In this document: in pieces, positions 33,690 to 41,662 of the stretch
How the letters are laid out: each line of letters begins with the position of its first letter
Numbering within the stretch: position 1 is the stretch's first letter
NCBI RefSeq assembly: GCF_023156585.1
Contig: NZ_JALNMI010000003.1
Coordinates: 62,001 to 126,000, forward strand
Reading direction: 5' to 3'
DNA from: Subsaxibacter sp. CAU 1640
GTDB taxonomy: Bacteria; Bacteroidota; Bacteroidia; Flavobacteriales; Flavobacteriaceae
Length of the DNA stretch: 64,000 nucleotides
Translations under genes and position numbers: made by a program
The notes under the pieces: generated by a model
The model's database searches: none
The model's input: only the letters and a program-made list of their open reading frames with translations
Told to the model about the DNA's origin: nothing

Positions 33690-34253
33690 TCATTTCCCTT
33701 CTGCCGCTGCTGAAAGTCGATAGCCACCATCCGATAGAACCTCCAATATCATGCCGCCATGAATGTTATAAACCTCATCTCTAAAATTACTGTCATCAAT
33801 AACCACTTTTCCGTTAGCGTCTTTTGCAACAACATGCTCTTTCGGACTTAAAAATTGCTCTATTTTCTTTATAAGCATTTTTTTATCCTTTTCTGAAATT
33901 TGATGATTCACATTTATAACATCAGAGTAGATTAAAACCAATTTATTAGATACATAAGCATATAATGAGGGGAATGTATGGGACGACTTTAAGCCAACAA
34001 ATTGCTCTTTTATCCTGTATTTTGATTTTGTGTCAGGATTGGAACTATCAAATGAAAGTAATCGAATTTCGACATACCCATACCTTGAAAATTTCTCATT
34101 CTCAACTTTAGTTTTTTGTATAAACTCCTCTATGCCGTTGTGTAATGTTGTTTCACTTAAGTCTATTTCTTGAATCTTAAAGTTTTGCGCGTTACATGAT
34201 AATACGCATAAAAATGCTATTAGAAATATTGGTTTCAAAGTTTGAATAATCAT
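33690..34253 (-). CDS. Lipoprotein with DUF6705-type signal region
   Basis: A 187-residue lipoprotein whose first 23 residues (IIQTLKPIFLIAFLCVLSC) are nearly identical to those of the next genes, at DNA level too, but whose mature part differs (FKIQEIDLSETTLHNGIEEFIQKTK and so on). So a shared signal region has been joined to another body, or the bodies have diverged. Its ATG overlaps the stop of the upstream gene (ATGA, 34250-34253). The function is unknown. It is probably anchored in a membrane and cotranscribed with the DUF6705-like run. Confidence 0.65.
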   Translation of the reverse strand: MIIQTLKPIFLIAFLCVLSCNAQNFKIQEIDLSETTLHNGIEEFIQKTKVENEKFSRYGYVEIRLLSFDSSNPDTKSKYRIKEQFVGLKSSHTFPSLYAYVSNKLVLIYSDVINVNHQISEKDKKMLIKKIEQFLSPKEHVVAKDANGKVVIDDSNFRDEVYNIHGGMILEVLSDGGYRLSAAAEGK

Positions 34254-34843
34254 TGTTTAATCATAAGGTATTCCCCATAGGGTACTCTTAAACTAGTTGG
34301 AGAGTTGTCGTCCGGTATGATGACACCTCCATTAGATTTAATAGTTGCAGTCATTTTTTCAGGATTTGCTTCATCCGTGAGATATCTTAACACTAATGAA
34401 ACAGAAAGATATTTTCTTTCTGAATCTGTAATGAACAGTTTGACTCTTCTCTCACTTGGTAAACAGTCATCGCACTTAACATACATATCATTTGCGATTA
34501 TTCGCCTTCCATATATATTGTGTTTGGCAGAATTTGAGTTGTTTATATTTGCTAATGTATTTATTACTTCATTACCATTTTCCACATACTTATACTCTCC
34601 GATTAAAATGTCTTCATAGTCCTTTCCATTGAATACCATAGTTTTCTTCAATATTTTAATTGTAAAAGTCATACCTGAAATATTGCAAACCCAAGTTCCT
34701 TCAAATTTATTGAGTTCATTATTAAGGTCTTTAAAATATGCTCCATCTACAGTATTATGCCTGTAAGCATCTAAACCTACTACTGGGCTTTGCGATTTGC
34801 ATGACAACACGGTAAAAAATGCTATTAGAAATATTGGCTTCAA
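34250..34843 (-). CDS. DUF6705-like lipoprotein
   Basis: A 197-residue lipoprotein (PIFLIAFFTVLSC). The mature core GAYFKDLNNELNKFEGTWVCNISGMTFTIKILKK, then YEDILIGEYKYVENGNEVINTL, recurs in three further genes of this run and matches the flavobacterial DUF6705 type, of unknown function. The start is TTG at 34843. In the paralogues the same reading frame starts six codons earlier with ATG, but here that codon is ATA, so the ancestral start is lost. The stop overlaps the next gene's ATG. The C-terminus ends YGEYLMIKQ, a tail also found as a relic at two other junctions. Confidence 0.7.
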   Translation of the reverse strand: MKPIFLIAFFTVLSCKSQSPVVGLDAYRHNTVDGAYFKDLNNELNKFEGTWVCNISGMTFTIKILKKTMVFNGKDYEDILIGEYKYVENGNEVINTLANINNSNSAKHNIYGRRIIANDMYVKCDDCLPSERRVKLFITDSERKYLSVSLVLRYLTDEANPEKMTATIKSNGGVIIPDDNSPTSLRVPYGEYLMIKQ

Positions 34844-34854
34844 AGTTTGAATAA

Positions 34855-35454
34855 TTATTGTTTCGTCATTAAGTAACTACCCAATGGTACCCTGGGCGTT
34901 GTTGGTGAATTTTCCGATGGCACTATCCCACCATGTCTTGAGTAAATAATAACTTGTATCTGTTCTGGGCTACTTCCTACCATATATCGTATCACCATAT
35001 TCAGGTTTAGATAGTCTCTTTCAGGATCCTTAAAAAATAATTTAATTCTTCTCTCATTGGGGCTACAATCATCACAGGATAAGAAATTATTATCATCAAT
35101 AATATAAGAACCACCTACATTATTGTCATTTGATGAAAGATTTAAAGGCAATGTATTAACCAACTCTGAACCATTTTCAATATAAGAGTATTCTCCCTTT
35201 AAATAATCCCTATAGTCATTCATTATCTCCATCTGTTCAATTTTTCCCAAAACCATGTTGAATTCAGAATTATTTCCAGTAAACTTCCAAGTGCCCACAA
35301 ATTTATCCAGCTCGTTGTTTAAATCTTTATAATAAGCACCATCTGGAGTATTATACATTCTTGCGTCTAAACCCACTATTGGGCTTTGCGATTTACATGA
35401 TAATATGCAAAAAAATGCTATTAGAAATATTGGTTTCAAATTTTGAATACTCAT
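34855..35454 (-). CDS. DUF6705-like lipoprotein
   Basis: A 199-residue lipoprotein (signal SIQNLKPIFLIAFFCILSC). Its body GAYYKDLNNELDKFVGTWKFTGNNSEFNMVLGK and YRDYLKGEYSYIENGSELVNTL aligns with the neighbours at 34250 and 35518. It has a CDDCSPNERRIKLFF motif, also seen at 34250 (CDDCLPSERRVKLF), suggesting a structural disulfide or metal site. It ends RVPLGSYLMTKQ. The start overlaps a relic gene tail (ATGA), not a complete upstream gene. Confidence 0.7.
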   Translation of the reverse strand: MSIQNLKPIFLIAFFCILSCKSQSPIVGLDARMYNTPDGAYYKDLNNELDKFVGTWKFTGNNSEFNMVLGKIEQMEIMNDYRDYLKGEYSYIENGSELVNTLPLNLSSNDNNVGGSYIIDDNNFLSCDDCSPNERRIKLFFKDPERDYLNLNMVIRYMVGSSPEQIQVIIYSRHGGIVPSENSPTTPRVPLGSYLMTKQ

Positions 35455-35519
35455 TGCTTAATCATAAGATATTCCCCATAGGGTTTTTCTCTGTTTTACA
35501 TTTTAGTCATCTCGATATT
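35452..35519 (-). repeat. Relic 3' ends of lost paralogues (copy 1)
   Basis: Read on the minus strand, this segment holds the codons for IEMTKM and a stop, then NREKPYGEYLMIKQ and a stop that overlaps the ATG of the next gene. These are the C-terminal tails of two DUF6705-like genes without their bodies. It matches 36136-36203 at 64 of 68 positions by my count. Confidence 0.75.
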
Positions 35520-36138
35520 ATTGCTTAATAAATAAAATATTGTGCATTTGGCTAGGCATTGTTGGTAGAGGCGTTGGGACACCCTCATAGTTTTCCCCAA
35601 TATAACCAATGTCAATCATTGCTTTTAGGGCCTGTTGCCCACTGACCGTTCTTTTGTGCAAAATTATATTACCACTGTGATTATTTGTCACTGGGTCGAA
35701 GATTGCCAATATCAATCTTTTCTCTCCAAGGACACAGTCGTCAACAGGTATATAAAAACAATTATTGTGTATGCTATTTCCCCAGATAGAGCCACTATAT
35801 CCAATGTTCAGATTATTTGCATCCGAAAGGGTGTTTATTTTCTCAACGCCATTCTCTACGTATTGGTAACCACCTACCATTAAATCTTCGTAGTAGTCAC
35901 CATTATAGAACATAACGCTTTTTACCAGGACAATTTTTAAGGAAGTATTGCCACTGGTATATAGCCAAGTGCCTTCAAATCCGTTCAGATCATTATTGAT
36001 ATCTTTGTAATATGCATTGGGAGTTTTATGCATTCCCAAACTGTCCATATGTATGATTGGAGTTTGTGCCCTACAGTTGTATAAACAGAAAGCTAAAAGT
36101 GTTATTAGAAATATTGGCTTCAAAGTTTGAATAATCAT
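35518..36138 (-). CDS. DUF6705-like protein
   Basis: A 206-residue exported protein (signal IIQTLKPIFLITLLAFCLYNC, with the cysteine at a lipobox-like site). NAYYKDINNDLNGFEGTWLYTSGNTSLKIVLVKS and YYEDLMVGGYQYVENGVEKINTLS place it in the same paralogous set; the motif DDCVLGEKRLILAIFD follows. The C-terminal half is less like the others. It is preceded by a relic tail (36136-36203) whose stop overlaps its ATG, and followed by a second copy of that relic. The function is unknown. Confidence 0.7.
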   Translation of the reverse strand: MIIQTLKPIFLITLLAFCLYNCRAQTPIIHMDSLGMHKTPNAYYKDINNDLNGFEGTWLYTSGNTSLKIVLVKSVMFYNGDYYEDLMVGGYQYVENGVEKINTLSDANNLNIGYSGSIWGNSIHNNCFYIPVDDCVLGEKRLILAIFDPVTNNHSGNIILHKRTVSGQQALKAMIDIGYIGENYEGVPTPLPTMPSQMHNILFIKQ

Positions 36139-36203
36139 TGCTTAATCATGGGGTATTTCCCATAGGGTTTTTCTCTGTTTTACATTTTAGTCATCTCGAT
36201 ATT
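36136..36203 (-). repeat. Relic 3' end of a lost paralogue (copy 2)
   Basis: The first part is the true end of the gene at 36180 (NIEMTKM, stop). The rest codes NREKPYGKYPMIKQ and a stop overlapping the ATG at 36138, the tail of a missing DUF6705-like gene. It is nearly the same as 35452-35519. Confidence 0.75.
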
Positions 36204-36740
36204 GTTAGGGACACTAAAATAAGGCTCGTTGGGGTGCTGGTCGTGATAAGTGTTTTTGGTCTCAAACTTACTCAATTCAAATTTCAGTTTATTGTGCTCA
36301 TTTACACCAGTAGACACCAACTTGAGATCCAAACTAAACGACGAATCGTTACGCTGGTAATCAGTAAATGATATCTGCAGCTTGCCGAATTCCTTTATTA
36401 CGGAAGCTCCTTTCTTGACACTAGAATTAAAAATCAATACACCATTCTCATATTTTTGGTATTGAATGGTTAGATCATCTGTATAATAATCTATGTTTGC
36501 TCCAGGAAAAACCACATGGTCCATCGTAATTTTAGCCAATGATATCCTAAATTCATTGTCACTATCTATGTATCTCCAGGTGCCAACATATGGCTGCATA
36601 TAATTGTTGATATCCTTTGTGTAGTATTGACCGTTCTTTGTCTCGTTTAGCACAGATGTTCCGGCCATATCAATGGTAGTTTGGGCTGACACCCTTAAGC
36701 AGAGCATTAAGAATAAAAATGTGGTATATATATATTTCAT
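36180..36740 (-). CDS. DUF6705-like secreted protein
   Basis: A 186-residue protein with a cleavable signal (KYIYTTFLFLMLCLRVSA), not a lipobox. The mature part (GQYYTKDINNYMQPYVGTWRYIDSDNEFRISLAKITMDHV, then IQYQKYENGVLIFNSS) is the most divergent member of the set, but keeps the GTW and YENG positions. It is the first complete gene of the paralogous run; no gene lies upstream on this strand before the terminator at 36861. The function is unknown. Confidence 0.65.
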   Translation of the reverse strand: MKYIYTTFLFLMLCLRVSAQTTIDMAGTSVLNETKNGQYYTKDINNYMQPYVGTWRYIDSDNEFRISLAKITMDHVVFPGANIDYYTDDLTIQYQKYENGVLIFNSSVKKGASVIKEFGKLQISFTDYQRNDSSFSLDLKLVSTGVNEHNKLKFELSKFETKNTYHDQHPNEPYFSVPNNIEMTKM

Positions 36741-36860
36741 GATTTCCGGTATTGTTGGTGTTTTTTACGAAAAAAACATTAACAAAATTCAAACTACAAT
36801 AAAAAACTAATATTCAGGACATCCTTACGGAAATCCTCAATTTGGTAAAATTTTTCAATA

Positions 36861-36895
36861 AAAAAACCACAACCCATTTAAGAATTGTGGTTTTT
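36861..36895 (-). terminator. Intrinsic terminator
   Basis: AAAACCACAA (36863-36872) pairs with TTGTGGTTTT (36885-36894), with A and T runs on either side. It ends the gene at 36935-37486 and separates that operon from the DUF6705-like run. Confidence 0.75.
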
Positions 36896-36934
36896 AAAGC
36901 CCTGCCACCATAACAGAACCAAATCATTAAAATT

Positions 36935-37486
36935 CTAATCCTCCGATATTCCAAAAACTGTTTTATGACATACAACTTTCCACGTGCCATTTAATTTTTT
37001 AGCAACGATTATAGATTCGCCTTTTAATCCACTTCTTTTAATAATAGCGTAATTGTTGATGATAATTGGCTGCGAAATAGAACTAACGGTTTTGTAAGAT
37101 TTACCTATCGGCTCAAAAGAATCTTCTAAAGTAATATGAGCATTCAACCTCTTTCGGTCGAGCTCTAAAGGTGTTGAATTAATAATTTTTTCGATGATAG
37201 ACTTAAAATCTTCATCAGAAAAAATTTCAGACCATTTTATTAGCTTATTACCGTCATTGCATGGAGGCCCCATCAAATTATCCAATTGGTTCGGACTCAT
37301 CAAATACATCCATGTTTTTGAGAAGTCGGTAAGTTTGTAAATTCCAACATCATCCTTGGAATCAAATAAGTTATTGATCAATTCGTACGCCTCATCACTC
37401 ATAACATTTTGATTTTCATTCTGTCCAATCAATCTGTTGCTTATAACTAATAAGCTCAAAACAATATAAACAAACTTGATTTTCAT
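36935..37486 (-). CDS. Secreted protein of unknown function
   Basis: A 183-residue protein with a signal peptide (KIKFVYIVLSLLVISNRLIG). The mature part begins with an acidic helix (SDEAYELINNLFDSKDDVGIYKL). It ends in a strand-rich section (ISQPIIINNYAIIKRSGLKGESIIVAKKLNGTWKVVCHKTVFG), the layout of a small NTF2-like or lipoprotein-type fold, which I cannot name. The ATG lies one base after the stop of a 46-codon open frame, and that frame lies three bases after the zincin-like gene, so the three are likely translated as a unit. Confidence 0.65.
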   Translation of the reverse strand: MKIKFVYIVLSLLVISNRLIGQNENQNVMSDEAYELINNLFDSKDDVGIYKLTDFSKTWMYLMSPNQLDNLMGPPCNDGNKLIKWSEIFSDEDFKSIIEKIINSTPLELDRKRLNAHITLEDSFEPIGKSYKTVSSISQPIIINNYAIIKRSGLKGESIIVAKKLNGTWKVVCHKTVFGISED

Positions 37487-37487
37487 T

Positions 37488-37628
37488 TTAATTACAGTTT
37501 TTTTGACCTTTTGCTGTTATTGCATTATAGCCTCCATTATTTCCAGCCTGACCTTCAGCAGCATTAGCATTGAACACATTTTGTTGGAAAGATGCTGATT
37601 TATTCATAAAAGTTGTTGTTGATGTCAT
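37488..37628 (-). CDS. Small peptide, 46 residues
   Basis: An ATG frame of 46 codons from 37628 to the stop at 37488. It begins MTSTTTFMNKSASFQQNVFN and continues to a Gly/Asn/Ala-rich end (NNGGYNAITAKGQKNCN) with one cysteine next to the last residue. It fits exactly between two genes with gaps of three and one bases. This tight fit supports translation better than its length does. There is no signal peptide. It might be a precursor of a modified or exported peptide, an antitoxin-like partner, or a leader; none of these is shown. Confidence 0.5.
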   Translation of the reverse strand: MTSTTTFMNKSASFQQNVFNANAAEGQAGNNGGYNAITAKGQKNCN

Positions 37629-37631
37629 CCC

Positions 37632-39122
37632 TCAGGACCAGCTAATATAATCATAATAGTTCCAATCTGTGATTGAATTTTCGTCCCAATTTCTCAACGA
37701 ATTAGACATTGCATTCACAAATCTATCTACCATTAGTTGATGCTGCGCTGGATTATCATCTTCAGGCATACCCGCTGCCGTTAATAAGGTCATGAATGCT
37801 TGAGATAAATCAGAGAATATCTCTGTTTGATAGGTATATAAAATATAAGCGTGAACGGATTCGTGAATTATAGTTCTAGCTATCGCCAAATCTGTTGCAT
37901 TTGAAATATAGCTTGAATCAATTGTTATATTTATGAAAAAGTTACCTGGACTTCCATAAATAGGACCTCTATCAGTTTTAGCATTAAGAATATCACCATT
38001 TGCATTTGGAGGAATATTTTCTGTTTTAAATGTAAGTTGAAAATTTTCCGAATTATTAAACAAATCTAATATATACCCTGAAAGATTTAATTCTTGTTTA
38101 ACCTCATCTGGCATATCGCCTAAATCTAAATAAGCATTATCGTTTAATAGATCAGTTATAATGGATTTAACACAATCGGGAACAGTATTGCCTATGATTA
38201 TTTCTCTTTCAAAATCCACCTCACCGCCATCCTCTAAAGCCTCAATAGCAGCTATGGCAAATTCCACAGCTTCTGCACTGTACCCTTCAAACTCACCGTC
38301 AATATCATCACTTGTCAGAGTACTTTCAAGATAATCAATTATCGCCTGCTGATCGTCAAGATGCAACGCTAGAAAATGAGCTCTTTGAGTATCTAAAAGT
38401 TGATTTCGCTTAAAATATTTTCCTCTTTGATATGCGGGCGACGTGTTATCTGTATAGTATGTTACGTTTGAATTTTCGCCTGGCGTGTTAGAACCGCCTG
38501 TATTGCTTCCGTTAGCACCACAATTATTGCAGTTGTTGTCAGGATCCCCATCAGGATTGGTGCCACCAGTATCTTCTGGCCCCGCTGGGTCAGTATCTGC
38601 CGGAGGCCCTGAACCGGCTGCCGGAGGACAATATTGAGTGTACGTCATTTGGTAGCCCGGACACTCCGCTCCACTATATTCATGCCCATCTGGGTGGTTG
38701 TCGTTTCCGTAGGAACAACTTTCTGTAAAAGACCAAGTGCACTCTGCCGACTGTTTGCTCATTACATTATCAACGAGCTGCTCGGCATTTATTTCTGTAG
38801 AGATAAAGCGACCATCGATATTAACGTAAAGACCATTGTTAAGGTCATCACGCTCCTGCTCGGTGAGGTCATAAGATACAATAAATGTTTTGTAGGTACC
38901 GTCTGGTTTCAAAGAGAAAAGAATGTTCTCAAACAATCCATTATCCTCAAGTCGCCATATCGGAAATGTATAAGAATGATAGGTGCCGTCTTGGCTTTCA
39001 ATGTACGTAGCGTAATCTGTTTCTATAAAAAAGTCGTGCTGACTTGAGTAAATGGACTTATTCTGAATATTGCCTTTAGCGGACTCTTGTTTTTGGTTGA
39101 TATTATGTATTTTATTCAACAA
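37632..39122 (-). CDS. Zincin-like (HExxH) protein, N-terminus doubtful
   Basis: The frame is open from 39218 to 37632, but has no ATG near its start; the first codon given here is TTG at 39122. Residues 30-120 (SYTFPIWRLEDNGLFENILFSLKPDGTYKTFIVSYDLTEQE) match a module I know from large flavobacterial surface proteins, which normally begin with a signal peptide not seen here. A Cys/Pro/Gly-rich linker (130-225) follows. The C-terminal part has HESVH at 420-424, the zincin metal site with a following hydrophobic helix. A metallopeptidase role is inferred. The gene may be N-terminally decayed. Confidence 0.55.
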   Translation of the reverse strand: MLNKIHNINQKQESAKGNIQNKSIYSSQHDFFIETDYATYIESQDGTYHSYTFPIWRLEDNGLFENILFSLKPDGTYKTFIVSYDLTEQERDDLNNGLYVNIDGRFISTEINAEQLVDNVMSKQSAECTWSFTESCSYGNDNHPDGHEYSGAECPGYQMTYTQYCPPAAGSGPPADTDPAGPEDTGGTNPDGDPDNNCNNCGANGSNTGGSNTPGENSNVTYYTDNTSPAYQRGKYFKRNQLLDTQRAHFLALHLDDQQAIIDYLESTLTSDDIDGEFEGYSAEAVEFAIAAIEALEDGGEVDFEREIIIGNTVPDCVKSIITDLLNDNAYLDLGDMPDEVKQELNLSGYILDLFNNSENFQLTFKTENIPPNANGDILNAKTDRGPIYGSPGNFFINITIDSSYISNATDLAIARTIIHESVHAYILYTYQTEIFSDLSQAFMTLLTAAGMPEDDNPAQHQLMVDRFVNAMSNSLRNWDENSITDWNYYDYISWS

Positions 39123-39366
39123 GGAATTGTTTGTTGATATTTTATCCCTACCAACTTTCGCAATAATAAATGGATTTTGATGAATCTCTATTGATTCTTG
39201 TTCTTCAATGACTAGGTTTTAATCTAACGATGCATTGCTCCTTTTTAATTTAAGCTTAAACTCTATTAATCTTTATTAATTATGTTTAACAAAAAGTTAA
39301 ATAGGTTAAACAAAATGATTTATTAATGTAACTTTATGTTATCGAAACAAATAAAACAAAAACGTT

Positions 39367-39879
39367 ATGAAAAAACTGATTCTTATTCTGACCATTACAA
39401 TGTCTGCCGCCCTGTCGCAGCAAGCCATTGCACAAAAAACAATCGTAGATGTTGCTGCAGGCAATGACAACTTTTCAACTTTGGTAACGGCTGTAAAAGC
39501 TGCTGATTTGGTAAGTGCCCTGCAAGGCGATGGGCCTTTTACTGTGTTCGCTCCTACCAATGATGCCTTTGCAAAAGTGGATAAGGCCACCTTAAACACA
39601 TTGTTACAACCTGAAAATCAAAAGGCACTTTCTAATATACTTACGTATCACGTAGTGTCTGGTAAGTTAACAGCAAAGGATGTAACAGCGGCTTTGAAAA
39701 AAGGTAACGGTAAAGTAGAATTGACATCTCTGAATGGTGAAACATTAACAGTGATGCAAAAAGATGGTAAAATTTGGTTAAAAGACCAAAAAGGAAATTA
39801 TAGTGAAATTACTGCCACCGATGTTATGGGCAGCAACGGTGTGATACATGTGATTGATAGTGTAGTGATGCCGAAATAG
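39367..39879 (+). CDS. Fasciclin (FAS1) domain secreted protein
   Basis: A 170-residue protein with a signal peptide (KKLILILTITMSAALSQQAIA) and one complete FAS1 domain: NFSTLVTAVKAADLVSALQGDGPFTVFAPTNDAFAKV (H1 motif region), ILTYHVVSGKLTAKDV and GSNGVIHVIDSVVMP (H2 motif region). Bacterial FAS1 proteins take part in adhesion or are secreted. It stands alone with its own terminator. Confidence 0.88.
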   Translation: MKKLILILTITMSAALSQQAIAQKTIVDVAAGNDNFSTLVTAVKAADLVSALQGDGPFTVFAPTNDAFAKVDKATLNTLLQPENQKALSNILTYHVVSGKLTAKDVTAALKKGNGKVELTSLNGETLTVMQKDGKIWLKDQKGNYSEITATDVMGSNGVIHVIDSVVMPK

Positions 39880-39905
39880 TGATTGTGAATTGCTATGAAA
39901 AAGAG

Positions 39906-39935
39906 AAAAAGCATCTACTTATTTAGGTGCTTTTT
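39906..39935 (+). terminator. Intrinsic terminator
   Basis: AAAAAGCATCT (39906-39916) pairs with AGGTGCTTTTT (39925-39935) with one mismatch. It ends the fasciclin gene. Confidence 0.75.
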
Positions 39936-39958
39936 CGATTATTATCAATACACAATAG

Positions 39959-39987
39959 AAAACCCCTCGTAAATACGAAGGGTTTTT
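39959..39987 (-). terminator. Intrinsic terminator
   Basis: AAAACCC-C-TCGT (39959-39970) pairs with ACGA-A-GGGTTTT (39975-39986). The gene at 40008-41393 ends just upstream of it on the minus strand. Confidence 0.7.
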
Positions 39988-40007
39988 GTTTAAATTATTA
40001 TTTCTAT

Positions 40008-41393
40008 TTAATCTTGAATGCACCTAATAGCACTTCCCACAGTTCTTGAATTTGAACCAGTAGATAAATTAGAATTATCTGAAGAGGTAAAATATGTCCA
40101 AGAATTAAAAATTGTGATTGAAGTGCTCGTCCAAAAAGAAGCAAATTGGCCTTGATATATATCACCACCACTTATGTTAGCCAATCCTCCTGGAATTGCT
40201 GAAAAACCACTTTCATTGGTAGCACCTGTATTAGGGGCATCCCATCCATAGGTGGTTTTCATTTTTCCACCGGCTACACTATAACCACCTAAAAATTCTC
40301 TTAAAGTTAATACTTCATCATAACTTGCCACGTGCCATCCTTCTGGCGCCAAACCTCTGGGGTCATTAACGGCATACCAATTATAAAGTTTTCCGTACAT
40401 CTCGCCGTTTGCAGGATCATCATTATAATAACGCCATGCACCTGTTGTTAAATTTGACCAAGCGTTAGGGTCCTGTACCTGTGGAATCTCATCTCCATTT
40501 CTATAATGGCTCACGTTAAGGTTGCTTTGTAGCCAAACTTGGTCGCCAATGGTTACTTTTGCATAGGTATTGCCATCAATATCGGTCACAAAAATATCCT
40601 CACAATCGGTATCACTCACAAAACTACCCTGTGCACCAGGCGAAGCGCCATAGGTAGGTGCCATCCAAGTACCAGAAATGGATGAACAATCTCCAAACGT
40701 ACCATAAGTGTGTGTGCCACTCCACGTTACGTCGTGTCCAAGGATGCTAAAATCGCCATTGATGTCGCATTCAGTCGTGGCAGATGTTTCGTCACAGTTC
40801 TCTTGTGTATTGGAGCTTCCTGTATACACACGACCACCGTAGGATACTTGAGTCATATAGTTTTGCGAATCGCCTTCGCCAATTGACATCATATTCCAAG
40901 TCAAGTTGTTTGTTGGAAAGCCAACGCCTATGGCGTTACAGTTATCGCAGCTGTAAGTTCCTGTAATTGGAGTTACAGGCGCTGTTGCGCTTTCTCTTGC
41001 CATCAATACGGAAGCTTCTTCATTTGCCACCCGTACATCAGTCACTTGTGGGTTGCTTCCGTCTTCATCGGCAGAGAAATTCCAAGAAACATCTTGTGCA
41101 CCCATACTTTGAAAATGCAACGTAGTGCCTTCTGTAAATAGTGGCGCATCGCTTCGCAATTCTATAGATTCACCACTTTGCAACCTCAATATGGCAGTAG
41201 CCATATGGGTATTGTCAACGGTCATTGAAATCGTACCGCGTTTAGTACCTTCAACGGTTGTAAAAATGCCTTTGTACGACATACGTTCTTGAACAGAAGT
41301 CGTTGGGGTTTGTTCTGGAGTCGTGTCCATTTTGTCTTCTGAACAAGAGACAATAACGAACAATGTCAAACAAGTAAAAAGTAATCGTTTCAT
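40008..41393 (-). CDS. FISUMP domain lipoprotein
   Basis: A 461-residue lipoprotein (signal KRLLFTCLTLFVIVSC, then SEDKMDTTPEQTPTT spacer). Residues 35-125 form a beta-rich domain. Residues 145-260 form a middle section with several cysteines (SCDNCNAIGVGFP, ENCDETSATTECDIN). Residues 265-461 are the Fibrobacter succinogenes major paralogous domain: VTIGDQVWLQSNLNVSHYRNGDEIPQV, YGKLYNWYAVNDPRGLAPEGWHVAS, and GFSAIPGG. The domain is related to C-type-lectin-like folds and is common on Bacteroidota cell surfaces; ligands are unknown. It is a single gene. Confidence 0.85.
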   Translation of the reverse strand: MKRLLFTCLTLFVIVSCSEDKMDTTPEQTPTTSVQERMSYKGIFTTVEGTKRGTISMTVDNTHMATAILRLQSGESIELRSDAPLFTEGTTLHFQSMGAQDVSWNFSADEDGSNPQVTDVRVANEEASVLMARESATAPVTPITGTYSCDNCNAIGVGFPTNNLTWNMMSIGEGDSQNYMTQVSYGGRVYTGSSNTQENCDETSATTECDINGDFSILGHDVTWSGTHTYGTFGDCSSISGTWMAPTYGASPGAQGSFVSDTDCEDIFVTDIDGNTYAKVTIGDQVWLQSNLNVSHYRNGDEIPQVQDPNAWSNLTTGAWRYYNDDPANGEMYGKLYNWYAVNDPRGLAPEGWHVASYDEVLTLREFLGGYSVAGGKMKTTYGWDAPNTGATNESGFSAIPGGLANISGGDIYQGQFASFWTSTSITIFNSWTYFTSSDNSNLSTGSNSRTVGSAIRCIQD

Positions 41394-41662
41394 TATAATT
41401 ATTGGGTTTAGGGTTTAAGCCTGCAAAATAAAAATCGTGTGTACATGGCGCATCGCCCAAAAGAGGTATTTTGAAGAAAATTCGCTATAAAAATATGCTT
41501 CATAAATTTTTTTTATCTCTTGTGTTTTGACTATCAGGCAGCTAAAAAAAGGTCTTTAGGAATTAACAGTTATAATTTGTAAAATGTTACTTTGATGCGT
41601 ATTTTGAGCCGTTATCTTATTGATAACACCCTACCCTTAACCCTAATAAACTGTGAGAATTC

